A stretch of 14,069 nucleotides of DNA from positions 1 to 14,069 of the forward strand of contig CAINWE010000280.1 of assembly GCA_903854365.1 (NCBI GenBank). Reading direction: 5' to 3'. The notes under the pieces are model-generated. The model did not search any database and had not been told where the DNA came from. It worked only from the letters and a program-made list of their open reading frames with translations. The translations under genes and the position numbers were made by a program. This DNA comes from Oligoflexia bacterium (GTDB lineage: Bacteria; Bdellovibrionota; UBA1018). Positions within the stretch are counted from its first letter, which is position 1, and each line of letters begins with the position of its first letter. Of the stretch, positions 7,203-12,723 are shown piece after piece.

Positions 7203-8299
7203 TCCTCAAGAGCCTCACCCAGCCTTATTCAGGGTCGATCGCACAGTCGGTAACTGTTACCCCCAAGTCGAATTCCCACGGGCACTTCTGGGACCACCGC
7301 CAGGCGACACTCCGTCATGGCGCCTTTCTCATTCAGGCTCTCTACCAACTCGGGTATGTCGAAGAAGCAAAAGCCTACTTCTCCTGGGCGAGGTACCTGC
7401 TTGAAAGAGACGGTGGGCAAGGAATTCAGGCTTACTATACCTTAGACGGTTCCAGACATTTACCCGGGCCGCTCGTACCAAATTGGGTTCCGCAAGAAAA
7501 TTTGAATCCCTTTCAGCTCGACATCTACGGCCACTTGATCCTCATGATCAGCCAATATTTTAAAATTTTTAACGAACTTCCTGAAGAAATCTGGCCTAAA
7601 CTCGTTGAAGTCGCTGATTATATCGGCCAGGCTTGGAGACGGCCCGATTACGGGCCCGGGAACTCCACCGGCAGGCCCGAACACCACGTTGCATCGAAAC
7701 TATTTTGTTGGAAAGCTTTGGAAGAGATCTGCAACCTTGCCACTGGACTCAAAAAACCGATCTCTCCCCGATGGATCGCCGAGAAAAAAACCCTCCACCG
7801 AACGATCTGCGAGCAAGGTTTCAACACCCAGAAGAATACCTTCGTCCGTGCGTTCGGCGAAACTGACCTCGACTCATCTAGTCTTTGGGCCGTGCTCCTT
7901 CAGTTTCTCCCGGCCGATGACCCGCGGATCCAGGGTACTTTACACGCTATTCAATCCGAGCTCGCTCAGGGCGTGTTTATTCGGAGGACTCGCCCCAGAT
8001 TTGAGTTTCAAAAGGAAGAACCGCTCGATCTCCTCACCAGCCTTCAGTTCGCCACGAGTCTTGCCCTCTCGGACCGGAACGAAGAGGCAATTGATCGACT
8101 CGCTGAGCTCAGCACTTACGCAAACCCGATGGGCCTCATGGGCAATCAAATCGCTCCCACCGATCATCCGCTGCCGGAAAAATTTCCCTGCGTTGCAACC
8201 CACACATTTTTGATCAACTGTGCCTTGTACATCGGCTCTCACCGACTCAAAAACCGGATTAACTACCCACTCGTCGGCGAAGGTCAACTTGCCGCGTAA
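7175..8299 (+). CDS. GH15-like (alpha/alpha)6 domain, C-terminal part, catalytic residues lost
   Basis: This is the continuation of the GH15-like gene in the -1 frame, 374 codons to TAA at 8297-8299. It has no start of its own that makes sense. The fold-level landmarks of the (alpha/alpha)6 barrel remain: RSGLILKSL, FWDHRQATLRHGAFLIQALYQLGY, FQLDIYGHL, PDYGPGN...HHVASKLFCWKAL and NPMGLMGNQIAP. Key residues differ from the family. In merged numbering, the substrate-binding Asp of 'WLRD' is H279. The general-acid Glu of 'PDEGIWE' aligns with N394. The general-base Glu of 'GLLSEE' aligns with N555. This predicts no hydrolase activity even if the frame were intact. It could be a degenerate gene or a binding pseudoenzyme. 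The alignments are by eye against remembered consensus. Confidence 0.75.
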   Translation, partial: AEIVTRSGLILKSLTQPYSGSIAQSVTVTPKSNSHGHFWDHRQATLRHGAFLIQALYQLGYVEEAKAYFSWARYLLERDGGQGIQAYYTLDGSRHLPGPLVPNWVPQENLNPFQLDIYGHLILMISQYFKIFNELPEEIWPKLVEVADYIGQAWRRPDYGPGNSTGRPEHHVASKLFCWKALEEICNLATGLKKPISPRWIAEKKTLHRTICEQGFNTQKNTFVRAFGETDLDSSSLWAVLLQFLPADDPRIQGTLHAIQSELAQGVFIRRTRPRFEFQKEEPLDLLTSLQFATSLALSDRNEEAIDRLAELSTYANPMGLMGNQIAPTDHPLPEKFPCVATHTFLINCALYIGSHRLKNRINYPLVGEGQLAA

Positions 8300-8336
8300 G
8301 CGACTTGGACCCAAGCCGGGGTGAGTTAAAAATCCA

Positions 8337-8365
8337 TTGCGAATTGAAAGCTAAACTTATATAGA
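8337..8365 (+). promoter_or_regulatory. Candidate sigma-70 promoter of the glutathione peroxidase gene
   Basis: TTGCGA (8337-8342) and TATAGA (8360-8365) are 17 bp apart, and each matches the -35/-10 consensus at four of six positions. They lie 41 bp upstream of the ATG at 8407, after the GH15-like stop. An SD (GGGAG, 8394-8398) follows eight bases before the ATG. Confidence 0.4.
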
Positions 8366-8406
8366 CCTGGACAACTTAAACCCAAACTCAATCGGGAGAT
8401 GCAAGC

Positions 8407-8907
8407 ATGGGAACGAAAGAGATTTACTCATTTGAAGTGAAAACGATCGATGGAAAGTCCATGCCCCTGAGCGAATACCAGGGCAAAGTCATTCTGATTG
8501 TCAATGTCGCCAGCAAATGCGGATTTACTTACCAGTATAAGGGTCTCGAAAAACTCTACGAAAAATACAAGGACCAAGGTTTCGTAGTTTTAGGATTTCC
8601 TTGCAACCAATTTGCCGGCCAGGAGCCTGGCAACGAGGATGAGATTAAGACTTTTTGCACATTGAACTACCAAGTCACTTTTCCATTGTTCGGCAAGGTC
8701 GACGTCAATGGTACAGGAGCCCATCCTCTCTATCAGCACCTCAAAAAAGCAGAAAAAGGGCTTTTCGGCACTGAGGCCATCAAGTGGAACTTCACGAAAT
8801 TCCTGGTGAGTCGAGACGGAGAAGTCCTTAAGCGCTTTGCTCCCCAAACCGAACCCGAGTCTCTCGAAAGCGCCATCGAAGAAGAGCTGAAGCCTAGCAA
8901 AAACTAG
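8407..8907 (+). CDS. gpx: Glutathione peroxidase family protein (thiol peroxidase)
   Basis: A 166-residue thioredoxin-fold peroxidase of the GPx/BtuE family, the usual bacterial size; cytoplasmic, with no signal peptide. The peroxidatic cysteine is C38 in NVASKCGFT, a Cys rather than selenocysteine. The catalytic tetrad partners are Q72 (GQEPG), W127 and N128 (KWNFTKFLV). GFPCNQF (64-70) is the second family signature. C84 in KTFCTLNY is at the resolving-cysteine position of plant and yeast type enzymes. Those use thioredoxin rather than glutathione, so the name may mislead about the electron donor. It reduces H2O2 and lipid hydroperoxides. It has its own likely promoter and is probably monocistronic. 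It converges on the next minus-strand gene with only 29 bp between stops and no visible terminator. Confidence 0.95.
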   Translation: MGTKEIYSFEVKTIDGKSMPLSEYQGKVILIVNVASKCGFTYQYKGLEKLYEKYKDQGFVVLGFPCNQFAGQEPGNEDEIKTFCTLNYQVTFPLFGKVDVNGTGAHPLYQHLKKAEKGLFGTEAIKWNFTKFLVSRDGEVLKRFAPQTEPESLESAIEEELKPSKN

Positions 8908-8936
8908 AACGCGGTCAACCTCGCAGAACACGCTGC

Positions 8937-9296
8937 CTAAGCCGAACGCCTGTGATCTAAATCAGATTGAGACTCAGGCTCATCGTTTTCCTCAGCCGGC
9001 AAGCGGGTCCGTTCCTCAGGCTCTTGAGGCCAAACCTCGCCCCTTAAAACACCCAGGTCGCTCGGGTCCCGATGACCCGTTCGATCTTCTTGTCGCTTGG
9101 AGAGCAAGCCCAGATTAATCAACAGGAACGCCCCCAGCAGTAAACCCGTAATCAGTACACCTGCCAACAAAACATAGATTACTACAGCGGCAGTGTAATT
9201 CGTAAACGGCGACCCCGCACCCAGCGACTCACCCACACCGCCTCCAGGTAAAGCAGCCCAAACGACGTCCGAAAACTTTGAAAAGATCAATGGCAT
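8937..9296 (-). CDS. Small single-pass membrane protein with acidic tail, unknown function
   Basis: I do not recognise this 119-residue protein. It has a glycine-rich start (GGGVGESLGAG), one long hydrophobic segment (about 36-65) followed by SKRQEDR, and a charged tail of about 50 residues rich in E, D, P and R. The positive-inside rule puts the N-terminus outside and the tail in the cytoplasm. The ATG at 9294-9296 is preferred because a consensus TATAAT lies just upstream, although no SD is visible. A GTG at 9380 in the same frame would add 28 non-hydrophobic residues and overlap the upstream gene by 37 bp. It is the last gene of the minus-strand run and may be co-transcribed with the RING-like/SUMF gene. 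The open frame, clean transmembrane segment and position support a real gene. Confidence 0.6.
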   Translation of the reverse strand: MPLIFSKFSDVVWAALPGGGVGESLGAGSPFTNYTAAVVIYVLLAGVLITGLLLGAFLLINLGLLSKRQEDRTGHRDPSDLGVLRGEVWPQEPEERTRLPAEENDEPESQSDLDHRRSA

Positions 9297-9315
9297 AGGG
9301 AGACTAGGTCTGCAG

Positions 9316-9321
9316 ATTATA
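9316..9321 (-). promoter_or_regulatory. Consensus -10 box before the small membrane protein
   Basis: TATAAT on the minus strand (9321-9316) is a perfect -10 hexamer 19 bp before the ATG at 9296. No good -35 is found 16-18 bp upstream, so it is only a candidate. If used, the 5' leader would be about a dozen bases, with no SD. Confidence 0.3.
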
Positions 9322-9343
9322 GGCCAGAAACTCGCGGCAGTGC

Positions 9344-10828
9344 CTATTGTGCCCCGGCTGTCACACCGTCCATCACGCACACTACACCAGACAGCGAGGT
9401 GTCACTGGAAATCGATTCGGACACACCGTAATAACCGCTCCATACGAACGAAGAATCGGACTCACTGGGGTCAACGGCATCGGACCAAAATAGCTGATCC
9501 CAATCCGCGTCCCAAACTGGAAAATCCTCCGATGAATAACCTAGAAAATCATAATTTTCTGGATCAGCGGCACCAATGGCTCGACTCACGGAGAACCATT
9601 CCTTTGGAGTCGGTAATCTCGCCCCGCCTCCCAAAGACTCGCAGAATGCCCTGGCCTCAGAATGGGTCAACCCTTCGGAAACGGAACCCATGCCCCAAAT
9701 TAATCCGCCGAACTCGAACGCCTTACCCAAAGTTCTAAAACCCTCACTCAAGTCGTGATAGCGAGGATGTCCTTCGAGCACAGGTACCCCCTTGGTGAGC
9801 ACTGCCTTGGCCCGAGCCAACTCTGAAGTCGACGGAACAACCGACCTCACACAACGAAACGGCACCGCCATAGTAATTCGGTACATCTCCCTGAGTGACC
9901 CATCTCTGCCGTTGAAAACATACCCATTCCTGCTACTCTCCCGCGAAACTGAGCTCGTCCAAAAATTCCTACTCCAGGAGGGGCGATACCGCTCCCCAGT
10001 CACCGATGACTCCAGGAAATAATCCTCGGCGTATTCCATACCCGGAAACAAAAGGGGATTGTACCCACTGAAATCTCCCCGCTCTGGGTCCTTAGCACCC
10101 AGGATGCGACTTAAAACAAAATACTCCTCGCGAGTCGGTAATCTCGCCCCGCCTCCAAGATCTTGGCAGAATCGATAGGCATGATCTTGAATCAGAGCAT
10201 CGGGGATCACACTGCTCCAGATGACACCAGCGATTTCATAGAGCGGGCCCCATGCTCTCATCTTGTCGCTCAAAAGCGCATAAATGGGGTGACTCCTTAA
10301 AACTGGAATCATTCCAGGGGCCACCACAGAAGGAAAGCTGAACGCGTCGCCTCCGGCCACAGCGCCTTTTGTAGGGGATTCGGCCGAACCCATCGCTCCT
10401 CGAGCACTCTCCGACTTTGCGGATTCCGAGGCGGAAACAGTGCTGCCCACAGGTAGAGGCGCAAAGTGCACTCTCCCATCAAAACCTCTAGAACTTGAAT
10501 GACTCCGAACCAAAGTACGAGAACTCGCTTGAGGACTTAAGACCGACTTGACCTCTGCCATACCGAATTTGAGCCGACAACTCCCCCCTGCAGCAGTGGC
10601 TCCCCGACAGCTGATCCCTCGAGCTCCTATCACACCTTGCGCTGAAGCCTGATCCACTTGTTGAGACAGGCATCCCCGGTCAATCCGATGACCAAAGCTG
10701 CACTCGAGGGCGTCTCCATCGGCAACTTGCAGATCTGAAACCTCATCCCCGCAAACGCAGCAATTCATAGCCCAACTCAAGTCAGACGTAAAAAATAAAA
10801 GAAAAGCGAAAAGAAAAAACTGCTTCAT
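9344..10828 (-). CDS. Secreted protein: RING-like Cys/His cluster plus two SUMF/DUF1566-like domains
   Basis: A 494-residue exported protein (numbered from the ATG at 10826-10828). Residues 1-20 are a clear signal peptide ending SWA. Next come C23/C24-x-C26, C43-SFG-H47, C53, C74 and C84. This spacing resembles a RING-type zinc site, CxxC...CxxxH...C...C...C, with D50 where the fifth ligand would be. Residues 95-165 are a Ser/Ala-rich linker. Two homologous domains follow, about 176-328 and 349-486. Each has HP-x-Y, GxIW, a Cys (221, 396), GGGARLPT and FW(T/S). Domain 1 ends FRCVR, as in DUF1566/formylglycine-generating-enzyme-like (C-type-lectin-fold) domains. Domain 2 ends VVCVMD and is shorter. 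The paired cysteines (221/326, 396/484) could form disulfides. The function is unknown; binding or surface roles are likelier than catalysis. A GTG at 10837 is the alternative start. Confidence 0.75.
   Translation of the reverse strand: MKQFFLFAFLLFFTSDLSWAMNCCVCGDEVSDLQVADGDALECSFGHRIDRGCLSQQVDQASAQGVIGARGISCRGATAAGGSCRLKFGMAEVKSVLSPQASSRTLVRSHSSSRGFDGRVHFAPLPVGSTVSASESAKSESARGAMGSAESPTKGAVAGGDAFSFPSVVAPGMIPVLRSHPIYALLSDKMRAWGPLYEIAGVIWSSVIPDALIQDHAYRFCQDLGGGARLPTREEYFVLSRILGAKDPERGDFSGYNPLLFPGMEYAEDYFLESSVTGERYRPSWSRNFWTSSVSRESSRNGYVFNGRDGSLREMYRITMAVPFRCVRSVVPSTSELARAKAVLTKGVPVLEGHPRYHDLSEGFRTLGKAFEFGGLIWGMGSVSEGLTHSEARAFCESLGGGARLPTPKEWFSVSRAIGAADPENYDFLGYSSEDFPVWDADWDQLFWSDAVDPSESDSSFVWSGYYGVSESISSDTSLSGVVCVMDGVTAGAQ
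9607..9631 (-). repeat. 25-bp direct repeat, copy in domain 2
   Basis: These 25 bases are identical to 10132-10156, exactly 525 bp (175 codons) away in the same gene and frame. They encode the GGGARLPT core of the second SUMF/DUF1566-like domain. Confidence 0.8.
10132..10156 (-). repeat. 25-bp direct repeat, copy in domain 1
   Basis: This is the partner of 9607-9631. It encodes the GGGARLPT core of the first domain. The flanking DNA has diverged clearly, so the identity stands out against the rest of the duplication. Confidence 0.8.
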
Positions 10829-10829
10829 A

Positions 10830-10847
10830 AGCCTCACCCTCGAGGCT
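10830..10847 (-). promoter_or_regulatory. Hairpin covering the ribosome-binding site of the RING-like gene
   Basis: On the minus strand AGCCTC (10847-10842) pairs perfectly with GAGGCT (10835-10830) across a 6-nt loop. The only SD-like sequence before the ATG at 10828 (GAGG, 10835-10832) is inside the stem, one to a few bases from the start. Folding would hide the site, so translational control is possible. Confidence 0.35.
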
Positions 10848-10900
10848 CGCTACCCTACTACAGACGGGGCTTCAGAGCAACATGACTCGGATGAGAGAGA

Positions 10901-10924
10901 CCTCCCTCCCTCTCAGGAGGAAGG
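10901..10924 (-). terminator. Possible terminator after the oxidase operon
   Basis: CCTCCCTCC (10901-10909) and GGAGGAAGG (10916-10924) can form an eight-pair stem with one mismatch and a 6-nt loop. On the minus strand it starts 9 bp after the ctaF-cyt c stop and is followed by TCTCTCTCA, a weak pyrimidine tract. It would separate the oxidase genes from the RING-like gene. Confidence 0.4.
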
Positions 10925-10932
10925 CCCTAGAA

Positions 10933-12054
10933 CTAGTGATTCGAAGCAAGTCCTTGAACGTAGTGATACAGATCACGGAGCTCACTCGAGCTATAGTGTC
11001 CAAATCCGGGCATGAGATTACCTGGAAGACCTTGAATCACAAAACGATTAAAGGATTCCTGAGACCTCATCCCCTCGCTTTGCCCACTCAAAGCAGGTAC
11101 GATCACGCTCGCCCGGAGAATCTTAATCCCACCCTGGGCATTAGAGTTATGACACTGAACGCAACTCTCTGAGTAAATCTGAGCAGCTCTCGATTGAGGA
11201 GCGCCTCGCTCGACCCATTGGGTCTGGCTTGGATCATAGAGGTGAGCATTCCGCTCGCTCTCGGTCGGGGCGACCTCCATCTGATCTAAAGCGAGATCCA
11301 CCGGAATCGTGGCAGCCACGGATTCAGCGCCGCCCCCTTCCTGATCTGGATTCACACCCGCCTTTTTAAAGTCCTCTGGAGTATCCGCAAGCACCGCAGT
11401 GGGCCCGAGCGAAATCACATAGTGCGACAGTGCCCAACGATCGTCAGTAGGAAGACTCGCATAGGACGCCATTGCCGAAGGAGGAAGCCCCTCCTTCAAG
11501 GTTTTGAAAACAAGCGTTGCCTTACGTCCATTTTTCCAACCCGCATCCACGTGGAAGTTCCGAGGAGCCGGATTCAGCGCCGAAGCAGCCGGACCGTTCC
11601 CTTGGCCATCTGCTCCGTGACAGGCTACGCACTGAGCCGCAAAAATTTCCTTGCCCTTCGCCACCAATTCAGGCGTTGAAATCCATGGCTTCTTCAACTT
11701 AGACGCAGCTTGAGGAGCAGCCATCAAATTTGGATCAACGACTACCTTCCCGCGGAAGAACAAATCCATCGATGTTAGTACGAAAAAAATCGCCAGAAAC
11801 ACAAAGGAGGTCGCGAAGATTACGCTGTTTTCTTTACGATCATAATAAAGATTCATAAAGAATAGAGCAACTAGAGACGCCTTCGTTGTAGCCACAGCCA
11901 TGGCAACCACGAAATTCAGTCGACCCAGATCAACTCCAGCAATCCAAACCGTAACGAACGTGAGGAACAATAAGGCCCCCCCGATCATCAGAGCAGTCTG
12001 AGTTGGTAGAATGTGATGGTGATGATGCTTATTTTTGTCCGAATGAGATTCCAT
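10933..12054 (-). CDS. ctaF: caa3 oxidase subunit IV fused to a diheme cytochrome c
   Basis: A 373-residue fusion. Residues 1-105 are a caa3-type subunit IV (CtaF/COX4_pro-like) with a His-rich start (H10-H14) and three membrane helices (about 18-40, 46-70, 77-100). The positively charged loop DRK at 72-74 places the N-terminus in the cytoplasm, so the chain leaves helix 3 into the periplasm. Two class I cytochrome c domains follow. The first has C142-VA-C145-H146, with M195 as likely axial Met. The second has C298-VQ-C301-H302, with M348 (NLMPGFG) as likely axial Met. A charged linker (about 225-285) separates them. The predicted topology puts both haems where c-type cytochromes mature. In known caa3 oxidases the fused cytochrome c is on subunit II, so this arrangement is unusual. 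The ATG is three bases after the ctaE stop. Confidence 0.9.
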   Translation of the reverse strand: MESHSDKNKHHHHHILPTQTALMIGGALLFLTFVTVWIAGVDLGRLNFVVAMAVATTKASLVALFFMNLYYDRKENSVIFATSFVFLAIFFVLTSMDLFFRGKVVVDPNLMAAPQAASKLKKPWISTPELVAKGKEIFAAQCVACHGADGQGNGPAASALNPAPRNFHVDAGWKNGRKATLVFKTLKEGLPPSAMASYASLPTDDRWALSHYVISLGPTAVLADTPEDFKKAGVNPDQEGGGAESVAATIPVDLALDQMEVAPTESERNAHLYDPSQTQWVERGAPQSRAAQIYSESCVQCHNSNAQGGIKILRASVIVPALSGQSEGMRSQESFNRFVIQGLPGNLMPGFGHYSSSELRDLYHYVQGLASNH

Positions 12055-12057
12055 AAT

Positions 12058-12708
12058 TTAACCCACCAAGTAAAGTAGCGGAAACAAATAAATCCAAACT
12101 AAGTCTACGAAATGCCAGTAAAACCCGACGAGCTCCACCGGAGTATAAAACTGAGGACCAAAATCACCCCGGAGCGTACGCCTCAAGACCCAGCCGATGA
12201 CTCCCATTCCAATCAAAACGTGGACGCCGTGGAGTCCCGTCATCATGAAATAGAGCGAAAAGAAAAGTGGAGACTTCGGATCCTTCAGCTCTTCGTTGGT
12301 AAAGTGAGCGCCAGGCAAAAGACCGTGATGAAATTTCGCAGAATACTCAAAATACTTCACCACCAAGAAACAGCAAGCGAAGAGGAAGGTCGCCACCAAA
12401 TACAAGATCGCTCGGTCACGCTGGCCCTTCTGCGTCGAACTCACGGCCAAAGCCATCGTCAGACTACTGGTAATCAGCACGACTGTATTAATCGCGCCCA
12501 TCTTCACCGCTAGGAGCTTATGCGCCTCATGAACCATCTCCGGATAGAGTCCACGCAAGATGCCGTAGGCCACAAAAAGCCCCCCGAACATGAGGACTTC
12601 CGTCACCAAAAAAATCCACATCCCCTGCTTGGATGCCTCGAATTCATCGTCAGCACTTGCGAAGTGATGAGCATGATGATGCTGTACTGCGTTTTCTCCG
12701 TTCGACAT
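12058..12708 (-). CDS. ctaE: Cytochrome c oxidase subunit III (caa3 type)
   Basis: A 216-residue subunit III of the haem-copper oxidase, with five membrane helices (about 29-51, 70-91, 100-119, 148-174, 193-215), the short form usual in caa3 oxidases. Family landmarks are KQGMWIFLVTEVLMFGGLF, VKYFEY (116-122, with the conserved Glu), YFMMTGLHGVHV (153-164) and FYWHFVDLVWIYLFPLLYL near the C-terminus. The N-terminus has a His cluster (H10-H12, H14-H15); His-rich starts occur in other subunits of this type. It supports stability and proton uptake of subunit I rather than carrying metals. The ATG has TAAGGAG (12714-12720) five bases upstream. ctaD ends 15 bp before it and ctaF starts 3 bp after it, so the three are one operon. 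Confidence 0.96.
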   Translation of the reverse strand: MSNGENAVQHHHAHHFASADDEFEASKQGMWIFLVTEVLMFGGLFVAYGILRGLYPEMVHEAHKLLAVKMGAINTVVLITSSLTMALAVSSTQKGQRDRAILYLVATFLFACCFLVVKYFEYSAKFHHGLLPGAHFTNEELKDPKSPLFFSLYFMMTGLHGVHVLIGMGVIGWVLRRTLRGDFGPQFYTPVELVGFYWHFVDLVWIYLFPLLYLVG

Positions 12709-12723
12709 GATGTCTCCTTAAAA

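Noticed and set aside
7605..8213. A 202-codon open frame on the + strand in another frame of the GH15-like gene
   Set aside because: It overlaps the frame that carries recognisable GH15 landmarks; its product is rich in S, R and P with no domain and no SD, as expected for an out-of-frame shadow.
9297..9380. GTG start at 9380 for the small membrane protein
   Set aside because: It would overlap the upstream gene by 37 bp and add 28 residues without signal or domain character; the ATG at 9296 is simpler, though not certain.
10829..10837. GTG start at 10837 for the RING-like/SUMF protein
   Set aside because: The ATG at 10828 gives a cleaner signal peptide and is preceded by GAGG, whereas the GTG sits inside that SD-like stretch.
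12013..12027. Run of five His in subunit IV as a cloning tag
   Set aside because: It is inside a natural operon with no vector sequence around it, and the neighbouring subunit III is also His-rich.
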